From: Aeromonas enteropelogenes
GTDB lineage: Bacteria; Pseudomonadota; Gammaproteobacteria; Enterobacterales; Aeromonadaceae
Reading direction: 5' to 3'
Length of the DNA stretch: 64,000 bases
NCBI RefSeq assembly: GCF_000819845.1
Contig: NZ_CDCG01000004.1
Coordinates: forward strand, 1 to 64,000
Shown here: positions 26,606-35,174 of the stretch, in pieces
Numbering within the stretch: the first letter of the stretch is position 1
Layout: each line of letters begins with the position of its first letter
Made by a program: the position numbers and the translations under genes
The notes under the pieces: model-generated
Databases searched by the model: none
Seen by the model: only the letters and a program-made list of their open reading frames with translations
Told to the model about the DNA's origin: nothing

Positions 26606-27655
26606 ATGATGAAAAGCGTGATCGCAAGTGCACTGGCCCTGGTGGCCATCAGCCAACCACTGTTTGCCGCCGAGAACATCGCGGATCTCGAAAAGGCCGC
26701 CCGCGGTGAAGGCCAGCTCAGCAGCGTCGGCATGCCGGACAGCTGGGCCAACTGGAAGGATACCTGGCAGCAGCTCGGCAGCATCTACGGCATCAAGCAT
26801 CAGGACACCGACATGAGCTCGGCCCAGGAGATCGCCAAGTTCGCCGCCGAGAAGGGCAACGCCACCGCCGACATCGGTGACGTGGGCGGCGCCTTCGGCC
26901 CGGTCGCGGTCAAGCAGGGGGTCACCCAGCCCTACAAACCCTCCACCTGGGCCGACATTCCGAACTGGGCCAAGGATGCGGACGGTCACTGGATGCTGGC
27001 CTATACCGGCACCATCGCCTTCCTGATCAACAAGGATCTGGTCAAGGCTGCCCCCACCAGCTGGCAATCCCTGCTGGGCGGCGACTACAAGGTGACCCTG
27101 GGTGACGTGGGTGTCGCCTCCCAGGCCAACAACGGCGTGCTGGCGGCGGCCTATGCCACCGGCGGCAGCGAGAAGAACCTCAAACCTGCGCTGGAGCTGT
27201 TCGGCAAGCTGGCCCAGCAGGGCCGTCTGTCGCTGAACGACCCCACCATCGCCAACATCGAGAAGGGCGAAGTGGAAGTGGGTGTGCTGTGGGACTTCAA
27301 CGCGCTCAACTACCGCGACCAGATCGACCCCAAGAAGTTTGATGTGGTGATCCCGAGCGACGGTTCCGTCATCGCCGGCTACACCACCATCATCAACAAG
27401 TGGGCCAAGAACCCCAACGCCGCCAAGCTGGCGCGGGAATACATCCTCTCCGACGCCGGCCAGATCAACCTGGCGCGCGGCTACGCCCGCCCCATCCGCA
27501 GCAACGTGACTCTGCCGGATGACGTCAAGGCCAAGCTGCTGCCAGCCGAGCAGTACGCCAATGCCAAGCCGGTGCAGGATCACGCCGCTTGGGAGCAGAG
27601 CTCCAAGGCCCTGCCGCGCCAGTGGCAGGAAACCGTCATGATCAACATGCAGTAA
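26606..27655 (+). CDS. ABC transporter periplasmic binding protein
   Basis: 349 aa. A signal peptide (residues 1-21, QPLFAAEN) leads into a type II binding-protein fold of the iron/polyamine/2-aminoethylphosphonate class (PDSWANWKDTWQQL, IAFLINKDLVKAAPTSWQSLL, VEVGVLWDFNALNYRDQI). It captures the substrate for the permease pair encoded downstream. The operon's two phosphatase-type enzymes and Pho boxes point to an organophosphorus substrate; phosphonate uptake is one option, but phnW and phnX are absent here. AGAGGG precedes the ATG at 26606. Confidence 0.85.
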   Translation: MMKSVIASALALVAISQPLFAAENIADLEKAARGEGQLSSVGMPDSWANWKDTWQQLGSIYGIKHQDTDMSSAQEIAKFAAEKGNATADIGDVGGAFGPVAVKQGVTQPYKPSTWADIPNWAKDADGHWMLAYTGTIAFLINKDLVKAAPTSWQSLLGGDYKVTLGDVGVASQANNGVLAAAYATGGSEKNLKPALELFGKLAQQGRLSLNDPTIANIEKGEVEVGVLWDFNALNYRDQIDPKKFDVVIPSDGSVIAGYTTIINKWAKNPNAAKLAREYILSDAGQINLARGYARPIRSNVTLPDDVKAKLLPAEQYANAKPVQDHAAWEQSSKALPRQWQETVMINMQ

Positions 27656-27665
27656 GGAGCGGCCA

Positions 27666-28499
27666 GTGCAACACAAGGTGATAGTGGTACTTGTGGATGG
27701 CCTCTCTGCCGAGGTAGCCCATTGCATGGGCTACCTCGCGGGCATGGTGGAGGCGGGACAAGGGTTGCAGGCCACTCTGAGCTGCGCCCTGCCCTCCCTC
27801 TCCCGGCCCCTCTACGAGTGCATCCTGACCGGGACGACGCCGGTGGAGAGCGGCATCACCCACAACGGGGTGAGCCGTCTCAGCCGGCAGGAGTCCATCT
27901 TCCATCTGGCCCGGGCGGGCGGCAAACGCACCGCGGCGGCGGCCTACCACTGGATAAGCGAGCTCTACAACCAGAGCCCCTGGCAAGCAGCCCGTGATCG
28001 CTTCACCCATGACGAGCGACTGCCCATCCAGCACGGCTGTTTCTACTGGGAGGACGGCTACCCCGACAGCCATCTGCTGATGGATGGCGAGTGGCTGCGC
28101 AGCCAGTACGACCCCGATTTTCTGCTTATTCATCCCATGGGAGTGGACGATGCGGGCCACCAGTTCGGCCTCGACTCCCGTCAGTACCGCAATCAGGCGC
28201 GCCGGATGGACAGCCTCTTGGCCGACCTGCTGCCCCAGTGGCTGGCGGAGGGATACCAGGTGGTGATCACCTCGGATCACGGCATGAACAACGACTTGAG
28301 CCACGGCGGCACCCTGACCGAAGAGCGCCGGGTGCCGCTCTGGCTGTTTGGCGATGCGTTCGTGGCCCAGTGGCCGGCCGGCCCCGCCATGCAGCAGACC
28401 CAGCTCTGCGCCCTGATGGCCGACCTGCTGGGAGTTTCCCACGACAAGCCAGGCTGCCCGCCGCTGCTCAAAGCCGGCAACCTGCCGGAGGTACACTGA
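27666..28499 (+). CDS. Alkaline-phosphatase-superfamily phosphodiesterase/phosphatase
   Basis: 277 aa, with a GTG start at 27666 preceded by AAGGAG. Metal-binding motifs of the type I phosphodiesterase/nucleotide pyrophosphatase family are in order: VVLVDGL (Asp), PSLSRPLYE (Ser/Thr nucleophile position), HPMGVDDAGHQFG (Asp and His) and ITSDHGMN (Asp and His). No signal peptide is seen, so it should act on the imported compound in the cytoplasm, cutting a phosphodiester, phosphate ester or phosphonate (phosphonoacetate hydrolase is a family relative). Its TGA overlaps the ATG of the next permease gene. Confidence 0.82.
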   Translation: MQHKVIVVLVDGLSAEVAHCMGYLAGMVEAGQGLQATLSCALPSLSRPLYECILTGTTPVESGITHNGVSRLSRQESIFHLARAGGKRTAAAAYHWISELYNQSPWQAARDRFTHDERLPIQHGCFYWEDGYPDSHLLMDGEWLRSQYDPDFLLIHPMGVDDAGHQFGLDSRQYRNQARRMDSLLADLLPQWLAEGYQVVITSDHGMNNDLSHGGTLTEERRVPLWLFGDAFVAQWPAGPAMQQTQLCALMADLLGVSHDKPGCPPLLKAGNLPEVH

Positions 28500-29398
28500 T
28501 GATGCCCGCCACCACCGAGATCCTCGCGGATCAACCGACCGTCACCCGGCACCGGCTGCGCCGCCACTGGCTGCCCGCCCTGGTGCTGCTGCCGTTCGTT
28601 CTCCTGATGATCCTGTTCCAGCTCGCCCCCATGGTGTGGGTGCTGGTGGGCAGCTTTCAGACCCCGGACGGCTGGGGCCTCGACTACTACCGGGAGATTT
28701 TGAGCTCCCCCTTCTACCTGCAATCGTTCGGCAACTCCTTGCGCATCGCCGGCATCGCCAGTCTGGCGGGGCTCGCCATCGGCACCCTGGGGGCGGCGGC
28801 GCTGCGCCACAGCGGCGAGCGGGTAAAACGGCTGCTGCTGGCCTTTGTCACCATGACCGGCAACTTCAGCGGCGTACCGCTGGCGTTCGCCTTCATCATC
28901 ATTCTCGGCATCAATGGCGCCGTGACCCTGCTGCTGAAATCCTGGGGCCTCATCGACGGCTTCAACCTCTACTCCGGCACCGGCCTCATCCTCATCTACA
29001 CCTACTTCCAGATCCCGCTCGCCCTGCTGCTGCTCTACCCGGCCTTCGATGCGTTGCAGGATGAGTGGCCGCAGGCCGCCGCGTTGCTGGGGGCGAGCAA
29101 GAGCCAATATGTCTGGCACGTGGCGCTGCCGGTACTCACCCCCGCGCTGCTCGGCACCCTGATCATCCTGTTTGCCAACGCGGTGGGGGCTTATGCCTCT
29201 GCCTACGCCCTCACCACCGGCAACTTCAACCTGGTGACCATCCGGGTGGCCAGCCTGGTCTCCGGCGACATCTTCCTCGAGCCCAATCTGGCGGCGGCGC
29301 TGGCGGTGATCCTGATGGTGCTGCTGGGGGTGGTGACGGCCGCCAACCAGTGGCTGCTGAAAAAGAGCTACGTGAACAGGGGGCAATCCCATGCATGA
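28499..29398 (+). CDS. ABC transporter permease (first)
   Basis: 299 aa with about six membrane helices and the inner-membrane permease signature with the EAA-like loop (EWPQAAALLGASKSQYVWHVALPVLTP). ATG 28499 overlaps the preceding TGA, giving translational coupling; the frame runs open far upstream to 28091, but that part is a shadow of the phosphatase gene. It pairs with the next gene to form the channel. Closest in type to PotB/CysT-like permeases of spermidine, iron or aminoethylphosphonate importers. Confidence 0.87.
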   Translation: MMPATTEILADQPTVTRHRLRRHWLPALVLLPFVLLMILFQLAPMVWVLVGSFQTPDGWGLDYYREILSSPFYLQSFGNSLRIAGIASLAGLAIGTLGAAALRHSGERVKRLLLAFVTMTGNFSGVPLAFAFIIILGINGAVTLLLKSWGLIDGFNLYSGTGLILIYTYFQIPLALLLLYPAFDALQDEWPQAAALLGASKSQYVWHVALPVLTPALLGTLIILFANAVGAYASAYALTTGNFNLVTIRVASLVSGDIFLEPNLAAALAVILMVLLGVVTAANQWLLKKSYVNRGQSHA

Positions 29399-30167
29399 TT
29401 TGAAACCGGGTTGGCCGCGCTGGGTGCTGGGGGCTCTGGTGGCCACCCTGCTGCTGCCGCTGCTGGCCACCTTTCTCTACTCCATCTCTACCCGCTGGGG
29501 GGCCACCCTGCTGCCGGACGGCTTCACCCTCGACTGGTATCTCAAGCTCTGGGGCGACCCGCGCTTTCTGGCGGCGTTTGGCCGAAGCCTGCTGGTCTGC
29601 TTCGCCACCCTGCTGCTGGGGACCCTGGTGCTGGTGCCCACCGTGCTGGTGGTGGCCTACTACTTCCCAAAGCTGGATCCCTGGATGAACCTGTTGATCC
29701 TGCTCCCCTTCGCGGTGCCGCCGGTGGTGTCGTCGGTGGGGTTGCTGCAGATCTACGCCGACGGCGCCTTGCCCATTATCGGCACGCCGTGGATCCTGAT
29801 CGGCACCTGGTTCACCGTGGTGCTCCCCTTCATGTACCGGGCGCTGGCCAACAGCCTGCAGGGGGTACCGCTCAGGGATCTGATGGATGCCGCCCACCTG
29901 CTGGGGGCGAGCAGCGGCCGCGCCTTCCTGCTGGTGGTGATCCCCTGCCTGCGCAAGGGGCTGCTGGCGGCGCTGTTTTTGTCGCTCTCCTTCCTGCTCG
30001 GCGAGTTCGTGTTTGCCAACATGCTGGTGGGCACCCGCTACGAGACCCTGCAGGTCTACCTCTACAACATGCGTTCGACCTCGGGCCACTTCACCAGCGC
30101 ACTGGTGATGAGCTACTTCCTGCTGACCCTGCTGCTCACCTGGGCGGCGAACAGATTTCATAGGTGA
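29391..30167 (+). CDS. ABC transporter permease (second)
   Basis: 258 aa, six predicted membrane helices, EAA-like loop (LRDLMDAAHLLGASSGRAFLLVVIPCLRKG). PotC-like partner of the previous permease, whose stop it overlaps by eight bases; GGGGG lies before ATG 29391. Followed by the ATPase gene after 6 bp. Confidence 0.87.
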   Translation: MHDLKPGWPRWVLGALVATLLLPLLATFLYSISTRWGATLLPDGFTLDWYLKLWGDPRFLAAFGRSLLVCFATLLLGTLVLVPTVLVVAYYFPKLDPWMNLLILLPFAVPPVVSSVGLLQIYADGALPIIGTPWILIGTWFTVVLPFMYRALANSLQGVPLRDLMDAAHLLGASSGRAFLLVVIPCLRKGLLAALFLSLSFLLGEFVFANMLVGTRYETLQVYLYNMRSTSGHFTSALVMSYFLLTLLLTWAANRFHR

Positions 30168-30173
30168 ATCAAG

Positions 30174-31181
30174 ATGTTCCATCTAGAAGTGAATCAACTG
30201 CACAAATCCTACGGTGACACCCGGGTGTTTGAGGGGATTGAATTCGGCATCCGCAAGGGGGAGCTGGTGACCCTGCTCGGCCCCTCCGGCTGCGGCAAGT
30301 CCACCCTGCTGCGGGCGCTGGCCGGGCTCACCCCGGTGGATGGCGGTCAGGTGCGGGTGGCCGGTGAGGAGATCACCTGGCAGGAACCCCAGAAGCGGGG
30401 CATCGGCATGGTGTTCCAGAGCTATGCCCTGTTCCCCAACATGACGGTGCGGGACAACGTCGCCTTCGGCCTCAAGATGAAGCCCCAGCCGGGGCGGGAT
30501 CTGGCCGCCAGCGTGCAGGAGGCGCTGGCGCTGGTGGAGCTGACCGGCTTCGAGCGCCGCTATCCGGCCGAGCTTTCCGGTGGCCAGCGCCAGCGGGTGG
30601 CCTTGGCCCGGGCCCTGGTGGTGCAACCGCGGATCCTGCTGCTGGACGAGCCGCTCTCGGCGCTGGATGCCCGCATCCGCCGCAGCCTGCGCCAGCAGAT
30701 CCGCGAGATCCAGCAGCGCCTCGAGCTCACCACCATCTTCGTCACCCACGATCAGGAGGAGGCGCTCACCATGTCGGACCGGATCTTCCTGATGAACAAG
30801 GGATCCATCGTCCAGAGCGGCACGCCGGAGGAGATCTACACCCGCCCCGCCGACGCCTTCGTGGCGGGCTTTATCGGCAACTACAACCTGCTCGATGGCG
30901 AGCAGGCCAAGGCCCTGTTCGGCCAGCACTGCCGTGGCAAGCTGGCGCTGCGACCTGAATCCCTCTCCCTGCTGCCGGCCGGCGCCCGCAGCGACGAGCC
31001 GCACCTGCCGGGGGTTATCAGTGGGCAGCAGCTGCTAGGCAACGTGATCCGCTATCAGGTGAGCTGCGCGGCGGGCCTGCTGACGGTGGACTGCCTCAAC
31101 CGCTCGGCCCGGGATCTGCTGCCGGTGGGCAGCGCCGTGACCCTGGCGGTGGCCCGGGATCAACTCTGTGAGGTAGCATGA
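30174..31181 (+). CDS. ABC transporter ATP-binding protein
   Basis: 335 aa. Walker A GPSGCGKST (near residue 40), Q loop (GMVFQSYALFPNMTVRDNVAFGL), signature LSGGQRQRVALARAL, Walker B ILLLDEPLSALDA and the switch His (FVTHDQEEAL) are all intact. After about residue 240 there is a shorter TOBE-like regulatory tail (LALRPESLSLL, GNVIRYQVSC). PotA/FbpC class. It energises the permease pair upstream. Confidence 0.9.
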   Translation: MFHLEVNQLHKSYGDTRVFEGIEFGIRKGELVTLLGPSGCGKSTLLRALAGLTPVDGGQVRVAGEEITWQEPQKRGIGMVFQSYALFPNMTVRDNVAFGLKMKPQPGRDLAASVQEALALVELTGFERRYPAELSGGQRQRVALARALVVQPRILLLDEPLSALDARIRRSLRQQIREIQQRLELTTIFVTHDQEEALTMSDRIFLMNKGSIVQSGTPEEIYTRPADAFVAGFIGNYNLLDGEQAKALFGQHCRGKLALRPESLSLLPAGARSDEPHLPGVISGQQLLGNVIRYQVSCAAGLLTVDCLNRSARDLLPVGSAVTLAVARDQLCEVA

Positions 31182-31220
31182 CGCTGCATTACATTTCCAT
31201 TTTCACTGCGAGGAGCGCCC

Positions 31221-31874
31221 ATGGCACTGGCACTGTTTGATCTGGACGAGACCCTGATTGCGGGGGATTCCGCCAGCCTCTGGCTGGAGTACATGGTGAC
31301 CGAGGAGCTGGCCCCGGCCGGCATGATTGCCGAGGAGCAGGCGATGATGTCCCTCTACCATCAGGGCAAGATGGACATGCACCAGTACATGGCCTTCACC
31401 CTGCAGCCGCTGGCAGGCAAGTCGCGCCAATGGCTCGACCCGCTCTGTGCCCGCTTTGCCGAGCAGGTGCTGCGCGAGCGCATCTACCCTGAGGGGGTGG
31501 AGCGCATCGAATGGCACCGCAAGCGGGGCGACGAGCTGGTGCTCATCTCGGCCTCCGGCGAGCATCTGGTGGCCCCCATGGCGCAGATGCTGGGGATGGA
31601 TCACTGCGTGGCCATCCTGCTGGATGAAGAGGCCGGCATGCTGACCGGCCAGACCCGCGGCACCCTCAGTTTTCGCGAGGGCAAGGTGGCCCGCATCAAC
31701 CAGCTGTTTGCCGCAAGCGCCGACCCTTGGCGGGAGAGCCACGGCTACAGCGACTCCCACAACGATCTGCCCCTGCTGCGGGCGGTAGACCATCCCCATG
31801 CGGTCAACCCGGCGCCGGCCCTGCGCCAGCTGGCAGATGAGCTGGGCTGGCCGACCCTGGCGTGGCAGCGGTGA
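31221..31874 (+). CDS. HAD-superfamily (subclass IB, SerB-like) phosphatase
   Basis: 217 aa. The four HAD motifs are visible: DLDETL (nucleophile and acid aspartates, residues 7-12), LISASGEHLV (Ser), a Lys in REGKVARI, and GYSDSHNDLPLL (metal aspartates). HAD-IB enzymes remove phosphate from phosphoserine and similar small alcohols. It follows the ATPase gene by 39 bp with its own AGGAG site and has the operon terminator behind it, so it probably hydrolyses a phosphate ester produced from the imported compound. The substrate cannot be read. Confidence 0.82.
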   Translation: MALALFDLDETLIAGDSASLWLEYMVTEELAPAGMIAEEQAMMSLYHQGKMDMHQYMAFTLQPLAGKSRQWLDPLCARFAEQVLRERIYPEGVERIEWHRKRGDELVLISASGEHLVAPMAQMLGMDHCVAILLDEEAGMLTGQTRGTLSFREGKVARINQLFAASADPWRESHGYSDSHNDLPLLRAVDHPHAVNPAPALRQLADELGWPTLAWQR

Positions 31875-31896
31875 CGCTGGTCCCCCGAATGCAACA

Positions 31897-31926
31897 CGAG
31901 AGGCCTGCGGGCCTCTCGTTTTTTTG
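31897..31926 (+). terminator. Terminator of the transporter-phosphatase operon
   Basis: A 9-bp stem (31897-31905 with 31910-31918), 4-base loop and seven T residues. Confidence 0.9.
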
Positions 31927-31994
31927 CGGACGTTTTGGCTGCCACTGTGAGTTGGTGTGCTTGGCAGCCAGGCGCTGAAAAACCAGTGCGGGGA

Positions 31995-33596
31995 TCAGCT
32001 GTCGCCGGTCGGTGAGGGGGCGGAATGGTCGGCTGACGCCAGAGGAAAGCAGACCCGGTTTTTCCCCTCCCGCTTGGCGCGGTAGACCTCGTTGTCGGCC
32101 TGCTCGACCAGGGTCCTGGCCGATACGCCGGTGTGGCTGATGGCCACCCCACCGCTGAGGGTGATGCGCAGCTCGGGCTCGCGCCACTCCAGCAGCTCCA
32201 CCCCGTGGCGAAAGGCTTCCAGCAGGGAGGCAAACACGTCAGTGTGTTCATCGAGGCGGAAGATAAGCACCAGCTCTTCGCCGCCATAGCGGCAGAACCA
32301 GCCCCACTCATGGAACAGGCTCAAGCCCAGCTTGCTGACCCGCCGGAGCACCACGTCACCGGTCTGGTGGCCATAGGTGTCGTTGACCCGCTTGAAGTCG
32401 TCCAGATCGAACATCACCAGTCCGATTTGCTTGCCGGCATCGAGCTGCTGCTGCAGGCATTCGTCGAAGAAGCGCCGGTTATAGAGGGTGGTCAGCTTGT
32501 CCTGATTGGCCTGGCGGCGGATCTGGGCAAAGTCCTGGCTGGCGGCAGCCATCTCCTCGTAGACGTTGGCGAGCTCCAGCATCCTGCTGTTGCTCTGGGG
32601 GCTGATATTGCCGATGCGGCTGGCCCTGATCAGCAGGGTGATCTCCCCCAGCATGCGGCGAAAGTAACGTGACCAGAGCAGGGCCAGCAGCAGATAGAGC
32701 ACGAAGGCGAATCCGATCATCAGTTGTACGTTGATGGAGACGCTGTTGGTGACCTGTTGCATATGGGCGGTCGGCGCCACGCTGAGCAGGATCCAGTTCA
32801 GTCTGGGGATATGGTGGTAGGCCACCATGAGGTCGCTCGTTTCATCGAGGAAGAAGCCCTGCGGGGCCGACATGCGAACCTGCCAGCCGATCTGGGGCAG
32901 GGGTTTGAACACCAGGTTGCGGTCCGGGTGCGCCAGCACAACGCCGTCCTGGTTGAGCAGGATCTGGTAGCCCTCTTCCTGATGATCCAACCGATCCCGT
33001 TTGTTTAGCCAGTTGGCGAGGGGGGTGAGTTGGGTATCGAGAGAGAGGACGCCGACCCGCTTGCCCGCCGGATCCTGGATGGTTCTGGCCAGCGCCATGG
33101 TCAGGGTGCCCATGGTGTAGTCGTAGTAGGGATCAGTCCAGACCAGCTGATCGGGATGGCGGGAGGCCAGCTGGTACCAGGGACGGGTTCTGGGATCGAA
33201 CTGGTCATCCGCCTGCCAGGACGGATAGATCAGCATCTGGCGCTGCTCCGTGCCCACATAGATGTAATCCAGCTCCATCACTGCCTGATAGGCACGCCAT
33301 GACTGCAGGTAGTGTGCGCGGTTGTGGATCTGCGGCTCGCTGAAATCCTGATAATTTACCTGCTGATAAATCAGCGTAAACTGGCGTTCAAGTTCTTCGA
33401 GATAGGGTTCGATCAGGGTATGCAGGTACTGGGTGTTGCGGGCCATCAGGTTGTTCTCCTGCTCCTGGCGCAGGGTGCGCTCCATGTGCAGGTAGTAGAT
33501 GCTGCCGAGCAACAGGACGGGAATGAAAAGCAGCAGCAGGCCAAGCCGCATTCGGGCAATCAAAGACCAGGTGCTCCTGGGCTTGGCTGGGGACAT
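31995..33596 (-). CDS. Membrane sensor diguanylate cyclase (Cache-GGDEF)
   Basis: 533 aa. A membrane helix at residues about 15-35 is followed by a large periplasmic Cache-type sensing domain (FDPRTRPWYQLASRHPDQLVWTDPYYDYTMGTLTMALARTI), a second helix near 290-310 and a GGDEF domain. The active-site loop reads RYGGEEL: the last residue is Leu instead of the usual Phe. No RxxD I-site lies before it, so no product inhibition by that route. ATG 33596 has AAAGGA upstream; the frame extends to 33689 but without support. Dipeptide- or organic-acid-like ligands are usual for this sensor class. Confidence 0.87.
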   Translation of the reverse strand: MSPAKPRSTWSLIARMRLGLLLLFIPVLLLGSIYYLHMERTLRQEQENNLMARNTQYLHTLIEPYLEELERQFTLIYQQVNYQDFSEPQIHNRAHYLQSWRAYQAVMELDYIYVGTEQRQMLIYPSWQADDQFDPRTRPWYQLASRHPDQLVWTDPYYDYTMGTLTMALARTIQDPAGKRVGVLSLDTQLTPLANWLNKRDRLDHQEEGYQILLNQDGVVLAHPDRNLVFKPLPQIGWQVRMSAPQGFFLDETSDLMVAYHHIPRLNWILLSVAPTAHMQQVTNSVSINVQLMIGFAFVLYLLLALLWSRYFRRMLGEITLLIRASRIGNISPQSNSRMLELANVYEEMAAASQDFAQIRRQANQDKLTTLYNRRFFDECLQQQLDAGKQIGLVMFDLDDFKRVNDTYGHQTGDVVLRRVSKLGLSLFHEWGWFCRYGGEELVLIFRLDEHTDVFASLLEAFRHGVELLEWREPELRITLSGGVAISHTGVSARTLVEQADNEVYRAKREGKNRVCFPLASADHSAPSPTGDS

Positions 33597-33679
33597 GACG
33601 CTATCCTTTTCGTCTCGGGTGACTCCAGCATATATGATGGCGCAGCGCACGTCTAAAGGCGGAAAATGAGAAACTTGCA

Positions 33680-34099
33680 ATGCTGACACACCCCCTGATC
33701 CCGGTCATCCATGATGGTGCCATCGGAACCCTGATCCTGGCCCTGGCCATCGAATACCTGATCTTTCGCCGGGGTCTGACCATGGTGCGTGTGCGCCGGT
33801 TGCTGCTGGTGGACGGGATCGCCGCCCTGGCGCTGTTCAGCCTCTTCGTTACCGGTTGTCTGCTGGTGTTGGCGCAGGCCCGTACCATGGAACAGCTTCT
33901 TGCCCACCCCGAATATCTCGCCAAGGCAGCGCTGTTTCTGCTGATCGTCGCCACCCTCGACTACCCCAGCCGCCTCTTCTATCGCTGGCGGCGCTCCCTG
34001 CGCAGTGGCAAGGCGCCGATGATCTCCACCCAGCAGCACTTCCGGGTGGTCTGGATCCTCAGAAGCAACCTGTTGCTGGTGGCCCTGCTGGTCCTGTGA
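33680..34099 (+). CDS. DUF2214 family membrane protein
   Basis: 139 aa with four predicted membrane helices (about residues 10-30, 43-65, 78-95, 122-138). The pattern HDGAIGTLILALAIEYLIFRRGL and DGIAALALFSLFVTGCLLV is that of the DUF2214 family, function unknown. It is divergent from the Cache-GGDEF gene (83-bp gap). Confidence 0.75.
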   Translation: MLTHPLIPVIHDGAIGTLILALAIEYLIFRRGLTMVRVRRLLLVDGIAALALFSLFVTGCLLVLAQARTMEQLLAHPEYLAKAALFLLIVATLDYPSRLFYRWRRSLRSGKAPMISTQQHFRVVWILRSNLLLVALLVL

Positions 34100-34191
34100 A
34101 TAAAACCCGCGTTCCTTGCAGACAAGGGACGGGGGAGGCGAGTATCTTGGACAGGATATTCCGTAAAACGCCGATTTAAGGATGAATCGTC

Positions 34192-35094
34192 ATGCGTTCC
34201 AATCTGATGTTGCTGATGGCTGCCACCATCTGGGGCATGGGCTTCGTTGCCCAGCGTCTGGGGATGGACCATATGGGGCCATATACCTTCAATGGCCTGC
34301 GTTTCCTGCTCGGCGCTTTCTCTCTGTTACCCCTGCTGTGGTGGCTCAAGGCCAGGCAGCCGACCGTCACTCAGGGCTCGCACCGCCAGTTGTTCGTGGG
34401 CGGCATGCTGGCCGGGCTGGTACTGTTCTGTGCCGCTTCCCTGCAGCAGGTGGGACTGCTCTATACCACGGCCGCCAAGGCGGGCTTCATCACAGGGCTC
34501 TACATCATACTGGTGCCCGTGCTGGGTCTGCTGCTCCATCACAAGACGGGGGCCAACACCTGGGTAGGGGCCCTGATCGCTGTGGCCGGCCTCTATGTGC
34601 TGAGCGTGACCGATGACTTCACCATCGGCTTTGGTGATCTGCTGCAGGTGATCGGCGCCCTGTTCTGGGCCATTCATCTGCTGGTGCTGGATCACTACGC
34701 CAGACGCGTCGCCCCCATCCGGCTGGCCGGGGTGCAGTTCGTGGTCTGCGGCCTGCTCAGTCTTGCGACCGCCTTCGTCATCGAGACGCCGACTCTGGGC
34801 GGTGCCCTGGCCGGGTGGCAGGCGCTGCTCTATGCAGGCGTGGTGTCGGTCGGTGTGGGGTACACCTTGCAGGTGCTGGGGCAGCGTGGCGCCCACCCGG
34901 CCCACGCCGCCATCATCCTCAGTCTGGAGACCGTGTTCGCCGCCGTGGGGGGCGTGCTGCTGCTTGGCGAGACCCTGGACGAGCGCGCCGTCGCCGGTTG
35001 TTCCCTGATGCTGGCGGGCATGCTGGTCTCCCAAATCCGGCTGCGCTGGTGGTGGAAATCCCGTCGCGACAAGGTGCCGGCCGATAGTCGCTGA
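34192..35094 (+). CDS. DMT-superfamily (EamA) transporter
   Basis: 300 aa, ten predicted membrane helices in two EamA repeats (MLLMAATIWGMGFVAQRLGMDHMGPYTFNGLRFLLG; GDLLQVIGALFWAIHLLVLDHYARR; ILSLETVFAAVGGVLLLGETL). A drug/metabolite exporter family; substrate unknown. AAGGA precedes ATG 34192. A terminator follows. Confidence 0.9.
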   Translation: MRSNLMLLMAATIWGMGFVAQRLGMDHMGPYTFNGLRFLLGAFSLLPLLWWLKARQPTVTQGSHRQLFVGGMLAGLVLFCAASLQQVGLLYTTAAKAGFITGLYIILVPVLGLLLHHKTGANTWVGALIAVAGLYVLSVTDDFTIGFGDLLQVIGALFWAIHLLVLDHYARRVAPIRLAGVQFVVCGLLSLATAFVIETPTLGGALAGWQALLYAGVVSVGVGYTLQVLGQRGAHPAHAAIILSLETVFAAVGGVLLLGETLDERAVAGCSLMLAGMLVSQIRLRWWWKSRRDKVPADSR

Positions 35095-35114
35095 TACGGC
35101 TCGGCCAGAGAGAC

Positions 35115-35146
35115 GAAGGCCCCGCTTGGCGGGGCCTTCTCTTTGC
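35115..35146. terminator. Terminator between DMT transporter and metY-like gene
   Basis: An 11-bp stem (35115-35125 with 35129-35139) and a CT-rich tail. It lies between convergent genes and may work for both. Confidence 0.8.
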
Positions 35147-35174
35147 TGCCGGTTGAGGGAGCTACGGGGGGCGA

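Noticed and set aside
28091-28498. N-terminal extension of the first permease frame
   Set aside because: It overlaps the phosphatase gene completely and has no membrane-protein character; ATG 28499 overlaps the preceding stop in the usual operon style.
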